64,000 bases of DNA from JAEUSG01 sp964590225 (GTDB lineage: Bacteria > Fibrobacterota > OXYB2-FULL-49-7 > JAEUSG01). Position 1 is the stretch's first letter, and every line of letters starts with the position of its first letter. The position numbers were made by a program, and so were the translations under genes. This document shows positions 52,569-60,870 of this stretch, piece by piece. The stretch is from contig CAZPWS010000008.1 of NCBI GenBank assembly GCA_964590225.1, positions 14,625 to 78,624 on the forward strand, written 5' to 3'. Under the pieces are notes generated by a model that worked only from the letters and a program-made list of their open reading frames with translations, was not told the origin of the DNA and searched no databases.

Positions 52569-52673
52569 TTAGCTCTTATACCGCTCTCTCTTCTTGTGCC
52601 TGTTAAGACGACGCCTTTTCTTAAGCTTGTGGCGATTAATCTTCTTCTTTTTTCTCTTTTTTCCGCAAGGCAT
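52569..52673 (-). CDS. AURKAIP1/COX24-type small basic protein (34 residues), probably ribosomal
   Basis: A short reverse-strand frame starting MPCGKKRKKKKINRHKLKKR and ending HKKRERYKS; more than half of its residues are Lys or Arg. The MPxGKKRK...HKxKKRxRxNRHKK pattern is that of the AURKAIP1/COX24 family (mitochondrial mS38 relatives), found as tiny genes in Bacteroidota and Fibrobacterota. GAAAGGG lies about 8 nt before the ATG. It converges with the phosphorylase/SPL gene, whose stop is 4 nt away. Ribosome association is from family knowledge. It supports an FCB-group origin for the window. Confidence 0.88.
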   Translation of the reverse strand: MPCGKKRKKKKINRHKLKKRRRLNRHKKRERYKS

Positions 52674-52712
52674 AACTTTTCCCTTTCAGTATCGTTTATC
52701 ATTGGCAAGTCG

Positions 52713-52740
52713 TTGAATATAAATAATATCTTGGTATAAT
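52713..52740 (+). promoter_or_regulatory. Possible promoter of the anchored lipocalin-like protein
   Basis: TTGAAT, 16 bp, TATAAT. The predicted start of transcription is only about 6 nt before the ATG at 52753, so the mRNA would be nearly leaderless. The AGGAAA at 52741 would then not be transcribed, so either this box or that ribosome site is not the functional one. Confidence 0.38.
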
Positions 52741-52752
52741 AGGAAATATTGT

Positions 52753-53571
52753 ATGCGAAAAGCTGTTATTATAACCATCATAGCTCTGATTCTTGCCGTA
52801 GTACTTATAACGCTGAAAAGCGGTAAAAAGGAAAAACCCTGTGAAACGGCTCCGCAAACAGATGAAAAACAGGAGATAGATACTGTAAAAACAGCATCTG
52901 ATTCTATGGAACAAACACAGCTCAATGCTGTAAGTACGGTAGAACCTGTTGCTCCGCAGACAACCAAACCGACGGTAAATAGACAACCAAAAGCAAACGG
53001 ACACCATTCACCCAAAAGCGAAACGCCAACAGTAGTTGAAAAGACCGCACAAGCTGATACGCCTAAAGAAGTCGTCGCTAAATTTACAAAAGAGGATTCC
53101 GATGAGTTGGATAAAATTCTCGAAAATGCTTCTCGGATAAACAAGATTACTACCGCTAGAGCTAATACCATTCCTGATCTTGATGACCAGATTGAAACAG
53201 AAGATGAAAAGAGCGTTGTTAGAGAGTGGCAAAAAACAACAATAGAAAAAACCGAACAAAAAAAGAGCACCAATTGGGCAGGGTTTCATAAATCACCAGA
53301 AAGTAAAATAATCGGTCTGTGGCAGATGGGCGATTCAGGAGCCATAGCCTTCTACAAGGACGGAACCGGACAGGTTTCATTTGTACGAGATGACCAAAGA
53401 GAACAAACATTGACTGGAAACTTTTTTTTCAGATACTCCATCGATGGTAATCTTGTTCAGTTAATACCCATTCTCACGAAAGAATCGAAACGAAAAATAA
53501 CGGCCAACTATATCGTAAAGCTATCTGACAAGATTTTACAAGTAGGCCCATACCAATACAAAAAACCATAA
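52753..53571 (+). CDS. Membrane-anchored protein with C-terminal lipocalin-like domain (272 residues)
   Basis: An N-terminal helix (about 4-22, AVIITIIALILAVVLI) anchors a long disordered Thr/Pro/Lys-rich region (about 25-175). The last 85 residues form a small beta domain starting KIIGLWQMGDSGAIAFYKDG and ending LQVGPYQYKKP, which resembles the lipocalin-like domains (IxGxWxxxx...FxxDGT) found in Bacteroidota. Cellular side: the anchor lacks a cleavage site, so the domain is probably periplasmic. Function unknown. The next gene follows after 15 nt. Confidence 0.72.
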   Translation: MRKAVIITIIALILAVVLITLKSGKKEKPCETAPQTDEKQEIDTVKTASDSMEQTQLNAVSTVEPVAPQTTKPTVNRQPKANGHHSPKSETPTVVEKTAQADTPKEVVAKFTKEDSDELDKILENASRINKITTARANTIPDLDDQIETEDEKSVVREWQKTTIEKTEQKKSTNWAGFHKSPESKIIGLWQMGDSGAIAFYKDGTGQVSFVRDDQREQTLTGNFFFRYSIDGNLVQLIPILTKESKRKITANYIVKLSDKILQVGPYQYKKP

Positions 53572-53586
53572 CTAACTACTTATAAG

Positions 53587-54237
53587 ATGAATCAGACAAA
53601 ACTAACTGTCTTGCAGTTTATTGAAGGACCGCTTGAAACAAACTCTTACATCGTATTTGCCGACAACGGCGATGCTGCACTTATCGATCCTGCACATATT
53701 TCAGAACAGATATTGGCATCAATAAAAGATCACGGGCTCACAATCAAAGCAATTTTAGCGACCCATTCACATGTTGACCACATTTATGATGCAGTTGCGG
53801 CCCTCGACCGATTTAACTGCCCCCTTTACATGCATTCAGCAGCAGAAAAGCTTCGCGTTTTCTATAATCATTCGTGCGAACTTCTTGGTTTTGCAGAAAA
53901 TGAGATGATAAGAAACTATACACCATGCGAGAAACTCCAATCCATCAATTTCGGAACGGCCTCGCTATCGATAACAACAACACCCGGCCATTCGCCTTGC
54001 GGCCTTATTTTTTATACAGAGGGATTAATGTTTTCGGGCGATCTCCTTTTCTGTGGCGGAATAGGGCGATACGACCTGCCACATGCCTCTCTGCCACTTC
54101 TTTATCAATCGTTAAAGAAACTGAACAATTTTCATGACGATACTGTTGTTTATTCTGGCCACGGCCTTACAACTTCTATGAAAAAAGAGCGGGAAGGTAA
54201 TCGCTATTTAGAATGTATCGACGCTCTAAAGGGTTGA
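53587..54237 (+). CDS. MBL-fold hydrolase, glyoxalase II-like
   Basis: A 216-residue metallo-beta-lactamase-fold enzyme. The metal motif THSHVDH is at 59-65 (H60, H62, D64, H65). TTPGHSPCGLIFY (third His), MFSGDLLFCGGIGRYDLP (bridging Asp) and VVYSGHGLTTS (last His) complete the set. This subgroup is typically a hydroxyacylglutathione hydrolase-like thioesterase, and single-domain forms are common in anaerobes. Substrate not determinable. It converges with the 861-residue secreted protein across a small hairpin. Confidence 0.9.
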   Translation: MNQTKLTVLQFIEGPLETNSYIVFADNGDAALIDPAHISEQILASIKDHGLTIKAILATHSHVDHIYDAVAALDRFNCPLYMHSAAEKLRVFYNHSCELLGFAENEMIRNYTPCEKLQSINFGTASLSITTTPGHSPCGLIFYTEGLMFSGDLLFCGGIGRYDLPHASLPLLYQSLKKLNNFHDDTVVYSGHGLTTSMKKEREGNRYLECIDALKG

Positions 54238-54240
54238 TTA

Positions 54241-54263
54241 TTTGCTGACTTAATGCCAGCAAA
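54241..54263. terminator. Small hairpin between convergent genes
   Basis: TTTGCTG/CAGCAAA, a 7-bp stem with a 9-nt loop, lies exactly between two converging stop codons. There is no long T-run on either side, so a bidirectional terminator is only plausible. Confidence 0.4.
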
Positions 54264-56849
54264 CTATTTAAGCATTAGTATTTTTAGCCTATAATAACCA
54301 TAAACGATTGTATAAACACCTGTAGGCACAAAATTGTTTTTAGCATCCCGCCCATCCCAGATTATTTCTCTTGCCATATCAGCAAAGCTTTTTATCAGTT
54401 TTCCCTGCATATTGTAAATCCTCAGAGCTTCACCATCTTTTTTCGCTCTCTTATTGAGCCTAATTGTAACTGAAGCGTTAAAAGGATTTGGAAATGCCTG
54501 CAAACTTGCAAAAGAAGAGGGAATGCTTTCGCTATCCATCTCAGCTGAAACATTATTTTGTTTTATTCGGTACATTGAACCGACAGCATTATGCTTTGTT
54601 CTATCGTAATAGCGGCCATTAACCCATGTAATTCCAAACGATGAATCCGACGCGCTAACAGATAAAGAAACAGGAATATCGCTATTGATTTTTCTATTGT
54701 TAACAGCTGTTGACACATCAGAAACAGAATTAGCCGAATTGACTATTTGACACCTTATGTCAGCATTATTGCCATCGTGCCACGAAACCACAGCACCAGC
54801 ACTTCCAAGTAACGCTACGGAATAATCAGTTACAGCAGAATCTATTAAACCAAAGCGTGTAGTATTTCCCGTAAACGATCCCCCTGAAGTAATTTGCCTT
54901 CCATAAAGGACCGATTTACCCATTCCTCCCTGTAACCAAAAAATAAAAGTATTGCCGTTATCGAATGAAGCCGTTACATATCCACCCCAAGTATTATTCT
55001 GCTCTTCAGCATATCTAAATGGCTGAACCTGCATAGTTCCATTTGAGTTGACAACACACACATTAACATTTGAATTTACACGAATAACCGGAATGCCTCC
55101 AACATTAGTTACGGAGGTGGTTCTATAAGTAAAAGTTACCAGAAATCTTCCACTTGCAGTTTTTGCAATTTTAGGCTCGCTACCAGGAGAAAGAGCGATA
55201 TTACCGCCAACCGCATTCCCAAGAGTATCAAAGAGCTGAAGATAAACATAAGCAGTATCTCCTCTTGAAGCTCTTTTATCTTCCCATACAACGCCAATTC
55301 GGTTACCGGAAAAAGCAACCTGAGGTTTTGCCGCTTTAACTCCGTTGTCACTCACATTCCGTGAAGTTAGCTTTGAGCCGCCCTGAACCCGCCAAAGATG
55401 AAGCAAAACGGAAGTATCTGTGCTGCTTTCAGGTTTAATCATTACAAGAGCCAGCTTAAGACTATCCGTAACAAGATTTGGATACGCATAACCACCATAT
55501 GCAGGCGTGACATCAAAAACTGTTGTTACAGTGCCTCTTATGTAACTTCCTCTCTCTGCGGCTGTAATGATAACAGAATCACAATTCCTGTACTTCAATG
55601 CGGAAAAAAGAACAATCCAATTAGATGATTTGTTGACAACAGCAGAAGAAGAAATTACAGGATCAGCATCAAAGCTATTAATCCGAATGTTTTTCAGGGT
55701 GTCTGAACCTATAAGGGAAAAATATACCGATCGTTGATTATCTGCACCTATATAAATTTTTCCACTGTAATCGATAGATGAAGCGGCAAGAGATCCAAGT
55801 CCAAAAAACGACGGAATAGAAGAAAAGGAATAATCATATGTACAGCAGTAAAGAGAGTCCGCCCCCCTTCTGAACACAACCGAATGTTTACTGCCAAATC
55901 CCCCTCCCACCCAAACATCTTTTGTTGACCATGTATTAACAATAGTGGAACCTGATATCTTTTCTCCGTCAGAACCAACGGTCACTCTATGAACCGGATC
56001 GCCAGGAGTAACAAGCCTTGTGTCAGCAAACATACAATAAGCATAAGGGGAAGAATTACGACCAGCAGAACCCAGTATTTCTGCCCTGTTTTGCATCTCA
56101 TTCTGAAAATAGGTTTGGAACGAAGATATCCATTGCAGCGAGTTGGCATCATAAGAAAGCGTTCGCGATCGTACAGTATATGTGCCGCCGTAATCTTCAA
56201 ATTTTCCGTGGTCGAAAAAGATGGTTGCTTTTTTTAAATCATGCATACTTACCGCTTCTGGAATTGCAAAACCCGAAGAACCCTGGTAGTTACCGGTATA
56301 AATAATGCTATCAGCACGAGAGACTCTGTTATAGAGATAAATAAGGGCAGTATCATTTCCTGAATAGATATTTCGTGTTGTAAGAGCAACGATAGAATGA
56401 TAGTCAGCATCTATCGCAACGCACGATGGCAACCATTTAAGCTGAATAGGAAGCGAATCAAATGGTGTAAGATTGTAATGATACCGTTGAAACTGCGCAG
56501 TTCTATTTGCATTCATTATTGCCAACAGATAGTTTCCCCGACCCGACGAAGCGAATTTAAAAGGAATAAAACTCTCAGACAACCTCTTTGCTAACACTAC
56601 TTCACCGCCAACTGGAACTCCTGATGCAGTAAAACGCCTGCCGAGAAAATAGCCATAACCATCACTGCGTAATTCCTGCCAAAAAACAGTATAGCTACCT
56701 GCACTGTCTGCCGAAACACTTATAACAGCAGCATCTTTGTGGTTAAAGAAATAATCAAGCCGATGGTTATCGATAGCTATATCAAGTTCAGCAAAAGTAA
56801 GCGTTGCAAGAAATGCAAGAGCGAAAATGGCAGATATAATAATTCTCAA
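54264..56849 (-). CDS. Secreted 861-residue protein with C-terminal FlgD-Ig sorting domain
   Basis: TTG 56849 is chosen because a perfect AAGGAGG lies 5 nt upstream; the frame is open 22 codons further but reaches into the regulator gene. Signal peptide: LRIIISAIFALAFLATLTFA. The body (about 25-760) is repeated beta-strand units of propeller or sandwich type (e.g. SVSADSAGSYTVFWQEL, NRIGVVWEDKRASRGDTAYV, NTFIFWLQGGMGKSVLYGR). The C-terminus has FPNPFNASVTIRLNKRAK, LRIYNMQGKLIKSF, EIIWDGRDAKNNF and TGVYTIVYGYYRLKILMLK, a type-A-like sorting domain. It is placed 32 nt after the sigma-54 regulator and so co-transcribed with it. Function unknown. Confidence 0.85.
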   Translation of the reverse strand: MRIIISAIFALAFLATLTFAELDIAIDNHRLDYFFNHKDAAVISVSADSAGSYTVFWQELRSDGYGYFLGRRFTASGVPVGGEVVLAKRLSESFIPFKFASSGRGNYLLAIMNANRTAQFQRYHYNLTPFDSLPIQLKWLPSCVAIDADYHSIVALTTRNIYSGNDTALIYLYNRVSRADSIIYTGNYQGSSGFAIPEAVSMHDLKKATIFFDHGKFEDYGGTYTVRSRTLSYDANSLQWISSFQTYFQNEMQNRAEILGSAGRNSSPYAYCMFADTRLVTPGDPVHRVTVGSDGEKISGSTIVNTWSTKDVWVGGGFGSKHSVVFRRGADSLYCCTYDYSFSSIPSFFGLGSLAASSIDYSGKIYIGADNQRSVYFSLIGSDTLKNIRINSFDADPVISSSAVVNKSSNWIVLFSALKYRNCDSVIITAAERGSYIRGTVTTVFDVTPAYGGYAYPNLVTDSLKLALVMIKPESSTDTSVLLHLWRVQGGSKLTSRNVSDNGVKAAKPQVAFSGNRIGVVWEDKRASRGDTAYVYLQLFDTLGNAVGGNIALSPGSEPKIAKTASGRFLVTFTYRTTSVTNVGGIPVIRVNSNVNVCVVNSNGTMQVQPFRYAEEQNNTWGGYVTASFDNGNTFIFWLQGGMGKSVLYGRQITSGGSFTGNTTRFGLIDSAVTDYSVALLGSAGAVVSWHDGNNADIRCQIVNSANSVSDVSTAVNNRKINSDIPVSLSVSASDSSFGITWVNGRYYDRTKHNAVGSMYRIKQNNVSAEMDSESIPSSFASLQAFPNPFNASVTIRLNKRAKKDGEALRIYNMQGKLIKSFADMAREIIWDGRDAKNNFVPTGVYTIVYGYYRLKILMLK

Positions 56850-56881
56850 GTTAACCTCCTTGATTAATAACATTCTTTCAC

Positions 56882-58237
56882 TCAGGAAATATTTAGGCTT
56901 TTCATCTTTCGCCAAAGCGTAGCCGGATGGATTCCAAGCACCTTTGCAGTTTTACTACGACTAAAACGGTTTTCTTCAAGAATTCTTCTAATCTTATCTG
57001 CCTCAAATTCCTCCATTGATTGCGTAAGGGAAGCTTCGGCATCATCAGAAAAAATGCCAGAAACTTTTTTAATATCTCCTTTTAACACCTCTTCAAGATA
57101 GGGAGGAAGATGTTTTTTTTCAATTTTTCCGGAAAGAGAAATAATAAATGCGTGTTGTAAAATATTTTCGAGTTCTCTGATGTTTCCGGGAAAATCATGG
57201 CTCATTATAAGCGCAAGGGCTTCGTCGGTTACGCCATTAATCTGCTTACCATACAGATGGTTATACCGCTCAACAAAGTGATTAACAAGTAAGGGAATAT
57301 CCCTTTTTCTCGCACGCAGTGGTGGAATATCAAAGGCCACAACATGAATCCGGTAATAGAGATCCTTACGGAATGCCCCCTCATTTACCATCTCTGTCAG
57401 CTTTCTATTTGTAGCGGTAATTATCCTGACATCCGAGCGGACAGGCTCTACACATCCTAATGGCTCATAGACTTTTTCTTGTAGTACACGAAGCAACTTA
57501 ACCTGAAGCGATCTTGAAATGTCTCCAATCTCATCGAGAAAAAGCGTCCCCCCCTTAGCAAGGTCGAAGCGACCCGGCTTATCCTGCTTGGCATCGGTAA
57601 ATGCCCCCCTTCTATAACCAAACAACTCCGATTCCAGAAGGTTATCCGGCAGCGCTCCACAGTTAACCGCGACAAATGGCCCCTTTGCCCTTTTACTCAA
57701 TTGGTGGATCGCTTTTGCAAGAAGCTCCTTACCCGTCCCCGACTCACCAAGTATAAGTACAGGCGAATCGCTCTCCGCAACGGGCGGAAGCATGTCAAAA
57801 ATTTTAAGCATACGGTGGTCTGCCGTAACAATATCCGAGAATGTATGTTTCCCAGTAATCTCTTTTCGTAAAGTTTCTATTGCAGAAAGATCCCTAAAGG
57901 TTTCTACGCCACCTATCACACGGAGAGACTCGTCCTTAAGAGCGGCTGTTGAAATACTAACCGGGATCCGCTTACCTGTATTACTGACAATTTCTATTGT
58001 CCGATTAACACAGGGCTTGCCTGTGTGAAGCGTTCTTCGTAGCGAGCACTCTTTTTCGCAAATGTTCGCATGAAACACCTCCCAGCACTTTGCTCCAATA
58101 GCATCACCCTTTTTAACACCAGTTATCATTTCAGCCGCACGATTAAATGTGAGAATATTCCACTCAAGATCAACTGTAAATACGCCATCAGCTATGGAGT
58201 CAAGAATCGTTTCATACGGAATTGCCAGCTTTTCCAT
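56882..58237 (-). CDS. PAS-domain sigma-54-dependent activator with four-cysteine motif
   Basis: A 451-residue cytoplasmic transcription activator without a receiver domain. The N-terminal PAS domain (1-115) carries Cys51, Cys60, Cys64 and Cys76 (CWEVFHANICEKECSLRRTL ... GKPC), a cluster that could hold a metal or Fe-S centre. The AAA+ domain (about 140-375) has GESGTGKE, VNCGALPDNLLESELFG and GGTLFLDEIGD; the sigma-54 contact loop reads GAFTDA in place of GAFTGA. A Fis-type HTH (SRSKTAKVLGIHPATLWRKM) ends the protein. AAGGGG precedes the ATG. It is divergent from an operon with a -24/-12 promoter and repeated ATTGCA sites, and so is very likely its activator. Confidence 0.93.
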   Translation of the reverse strand: MEKLAIPYETILDSIADGVFTVDLEWNILTFNRAAEMITGVKKGDAIGAKCWEVFHANICEKECSLRRTLHTGKPCVNRTIEIVSNTGKRIPVSISTAALKDESLRVIGGVETFRDLSAIETLRKEITGKHTFSDIVTADHRMLKIFDMLPPVAESDSPVLILGESGTGKELLAKAIHQLSKRAKGPFVAVNCGALPDNLLESELFGYRRGAFTDAKQDKPGRFDLAKGGTLFLDEIGDISRSLQVKLLRVLQEKVYEPLGCVEPVRSDVRIITATNRKLTEMVNEGAFRKDLYYRIHVVAFDIPPLRARKRDIPLLVNHFVERYNHLYGKQINGVTDEALALIMSHDFPGNIRELENILQHAFIISLSGKIEKKHLPPYLEEVLKGDIKKVSGIFSDDAEASLTQSMEEFEADKIRRILEENRFSRSKTAKVLGIHPATLWRKMKSLNIS

Positions 58238-58263
58238 AAGCCCCTTCTGTAAAAAGATAAATA

Positions 58264-58323
58264 ATATTGCAATACAGCAAAACGCGCACTATAATATTGC
58301 ACAACATATTGCACGGATGCAAT
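58264..58323 (+). promoter_or_regulatory. Repeated ATATTGCA sites: candidate activator binding region
   Basis: ATATTGCA occurs three times (58264, 58294, 58306); the first is inside the palindrome TATTGCAATA and the last forms ATTGCACGGATGCAAT (58308-58323), a perfect 6-bp inverted repeat with a 4-bp gap. They lie 30-90 bp upstream of the -24 element, the usual place for upstream activating sequences of sigma-54 promoters. Confidence 0.58.
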
Positions 58324-58352
58324 TTAAATAATTTATTCAGTGGTTATTATTA

Positions 58353-58368
58353 GGGCACGATTATTGAT
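58353..58368 (+). promoter_or_regulatory. Sigma-54 (-24/-12) promoter of the propeller-Mrp operon
   Basis: GGGCACGATTATTGAT matches the TGGCACG-N4-TTGCW consensus at all but two defined positions (first T and the C of the -12 GC). GG and the -12 dinucleotide are 10 bp apart as required. The predicted start of transcription is about 40 nt before the GTG at 58418, leaving room for the GAGGAG ribosome site at 58403. Confidence 0.7.
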
Positions 58369-58417
58369 TATCAATAATTCTGCCAACGGTGAATTTAATA
58401 ATGAGGAGAAATATTTT

Positions 58418-59656
58418 GTGAAAGAGGTTATGCTTGTACTAATTTTTATTATAACTGGAGCTGATTATATTTTTGGGGTCTCCATACAGAATTGCTTTTA
58501 CAAACAGATTAGCTTTACTGCAAAAACCCAAAACGGCATAACCTATATTCCGCTTGGAGAAGGATTTAGTCGCCCAAATTCAGCATGGGGAAGCATTGGA
58601 ATTACAAAGGACGACAAGGTTTATATTATTGTGTGCGACCACATTTCAGACGCAGCCATATACGAATTTGACACAAAAAAAAATAGACTCTTTTTATGCG
58701 GTTCCATAAAAAATCATCTTGGACACCGGTTTTTCGCCCAGCGTCAACCCAAAGTCCATACCCCCCTTTTACAATACTCTAAAGACAACAGAATCTATTT
58801 TGGGACAGATGCGGGGGATGAATCCGAATACTACCTTTACGGACACTCTTCAGAGGGCTATTCGGGTGGCTACCTCGCGTCTATAAACCCAGCAACAAAA
58901 GTGGTGGAAAATCTTGGGCTTGTAAATCGGTGGGGTGGAATAAAATCAATGACTATTGACCAAAATAGAGGACTCCTTTATTATACAGTATCGCCTACCA
59001 GCAACTTGTTCAAATACGATATCGAGTCGAAAGAGCTTGTAAATCTCGGTAGAATAAACTGCGAAAAGGTAGTACGAACACTTTTTTTAGACAAATGGGG
59101 CAATGTCTATGGCGCTTCCGAAGCTGGCGAACTTGTCCGATACAATAAGACCAAAGATTCACTTGAATTTTTTCCGATAAAACCTTTTGGCGGATCCACA
59201 ACGGGGCCTTCACAGGTTGTTTACTCAAGTGACACATCATATGTAATCGGATATGATGGATATAGTGGTAAAATTAGCCGCTACTATCCGGACAGCGCTG
59301 GTGCGGGCCGCGTTGAAGAGATAGGAAATCTATTTACAGAAAAGAAAATAATGGCCAGAAATCTAAATATTTTTGACAATATACTTTTCGTAATCTGCAC
59401 CTCGATTGAAGAGGTTCCCATAAAAGAAAGATTCCGCTACCTAACAATTTTTGACCTCAGATCGAACACTAATATCAGGCGCATAGAGATGGATTCAAGA
59501 ATTCATCAGGCATATGGACACGCCGTTACCGACAAAAAAGGGAATATGTATGTTTGCGGATTCTGGGATGCATCCGACTATAATGACTCCATAAAGGACA
59601 GCGAACGGGTTTTTTTGATTAAAATTAACCCAAAAAATTTCAAGGATGAAAAATGA
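58418..59656 (+). CDS. Exported beta-propeller protein A (412 residues)
   Basis: GTG 58418, with GAGGAG 9 nt upstream, opens a signal sequence (VKEVMLVLIFIITGADYIFG). The frame is open back to 58340, but that would place the sigma-54 promoter inside the gene. The mature protein is WD/NHL-like repeats of about 45-50 residues (GITKDDKVYIIVCDHISDAA, LYYTVSPTSNLFKYDIESKE, VYGASEAGELVRYNKTKDSL, YVIGYDGYSGKISRYYPDS, MYVCGFWDASDYNDSIK), giving a six- or seven-bladed propeller. No catalytic residues stand out. The next gene overlaps by 4 bp and encodes a related protein. A ligand-binding or electron-transfer accessory role is open. Confidence 0.78.
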   Translation: MKEVMLVLIFIITGADYIFGVSIQNCFYKQISFTAKTQNGITYIPLGEGFSRPNSAWGSIGITKDDKVYIIVCDHISDAAIYEFDTKKNRLFLCGSIKNHLGHRFFAQRQPKVHTPLLQYSKDNRIYFGTDAGDESEYYLYGHSSEGYSGGYLASINPATKVVENLGLVNRWGGIKSMTIDQNRGLLYYTVSPTSNLFKYDIESKELVNLGRINCEKVVRTLFLDKWGNVYGASEAGELVRYNKTKDSLEFFPIKPFGGSTTGPSQVVYSSDTSYVIGYDGYSGKISRYYPDSAGAGRVEEIGNLFTEKKIMARNLNIFDNILFVICTSIEEVPIKERFRYLTIFDLRSNTNIRRIEMDSRIHQAYGHAVTDKKGNMYVCGFWDASDYNDSIKDSERVFLIKINPKNFKDEK

Positions 59657-60870
59657 ACCAAATGAACTCTTTTTTACTGACAGTCATAGTTGCGTTAATT
59701 ACACAGTCTGTATGTGCTAAAAGCAAACCAGTTGCCGGATATACAGTTTATCAAATTGGCACTCCGAATGCCGGCGAACCATTCACTGGCAAAATTCCGC
59801 ATGGTGAAAGCGCAATAAACTCCATCACCAAGGCAGACAATGGGCTTATTTTTGCCGGAACGAGAATAGTTAGAGGTAATACTCCATGGATTTTATGCTT
59901 CGATCCTGACAAGAAATCGATTCCAGATGGTTTATACTGGCCAATCGCACCAACCATCAAGGGTGAACGCTCAATAACAGCACTTGTAAATGGGGCTGAC
60001 GGTCATATTTATGGAGCTACTTCTAATCATGAAAATATCGACTACAAGGATTTTAAAAGCGTCTTGAATGAAAAATATGGTGGTGGCCATTTATTCCGAT
60101 TTGTTACAGATATCAATAAAATAAAAATCGAAGATTTGGGGGTCCCGTTCTCTGGCGAGGGTATTTCTGTACTTATTGCAGATGCAAAACGACATACAAT
60201 CTATGGCATAACATCCCCATCGCTCATTCTCTTTTCACTTTCCCTTGCAGATTTGAAGGTAAAAAAACTGCATAATTTTGGCGGAGTTGATATTTTGCGC
60301 AATAGATACATCGGTAAAGCCCCCCCCGCACTCGTTATTGACGACTCAGGTAATGTCTATGGTTCGTCCAACAAGGGTCAAGTTTTCAAATACTCTCCGG
60401 TTGCAGAATCTGTAAGCTTTATCCAAGATAAAATTCCCACAGATGGCGAAGGCGAATCATATGATGTTGTTACTGCTTTTGTAAAGACAAAATCAGGAAG
60501 GATTTTTGGCGGCACATTGATTGACGGGAAATTATTCGAACTTATCCCCGCAACCGGAAAAATCAAGCCCCTTGGAATCACTGGTAGATCAGGAAATATC
60601 CGCAGCATCGCGGAAGCAAACTCTATTTTATTCGGATTTTGCGGTTCAAAAGAATTGGGCACCCGCCAATTTGCATTTAATATAGCGACTGGCGAACACA
60701 GAATATTTCCTGGATTCAAAGTTTATTTTCCAAATTCTTCAATCAAGATGGTTCCATACCAATTAGACAAGATTATAAATATTAATGACAGTACATTTAT
60801 AATTAGCGAAAATAGTGACAATGGTCATCTGTTCATATATGAACCTGAAAGAATGGAGTGGAACAATTGA
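59653..60870 (+). CDS. Exported beta-propeller protein B (405 residues)
   Basis: The ATG overlaps the preceding stop. Signal peptide: MNSFLLTVIVALITQSVCAKS. Propeller-like repeats match those of the previous protein (IFAGTRIVRGNTPWILCFD, IYGATSNHENIDYKDF, IYGITSPSLILFSLSLADLK, VYGSSNKGQVFKYSPVAES, IFGGTLIDGKLFELIPATGK), so the two are likely paralogues or partners in one complex. Several blades share a Y-G-x-T/S motif. No transmembrane or sorting domain. Function unknown; it is expressed from the same sigma-54 promoter. Confidence 0.78.
   Translation: MNQMNSFLLTVIVALITQSVCAKSKPVAGYTVYQIGTPNAGEPFTGKIPHGESAINSITKADNGLIFAGTRIVRGNTPWILCFDPDKKSIPDGLYWPIAPTIKGERSITALVNGADGHIYGATSNHENIDYKDFKSVLNEKYGGGHLFRFVTDINKIKIEDLGVPFSGEGISVLIADAKRHTIYGITSPSLILFSLSLADLKVKKLHNFGGVDILRNRYIGKAPPALVIDDSGNVYGSSNKGQVFKYSPVAESVSFIQDKIPTDGEGESYDVVTAFVKTKSGRIFGGTLIDGKLFELIPATGKIKPLGITGRSGNIRSIAEANSILFGFCGSKELGTRQFAFNIATGEHRIFPGFKVYFPNSSIKMVPYQLDKIININDSTFIISENSDNGHLFIYEPERMEWNN

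Noticed and set aside
58340..58417. 26-codon upstream extension of propeller protein A
   Set aside because: It would contain the -24/-12 promoter and replace a good signal peptide; GTG 58418 with GAGGAG is preferred.
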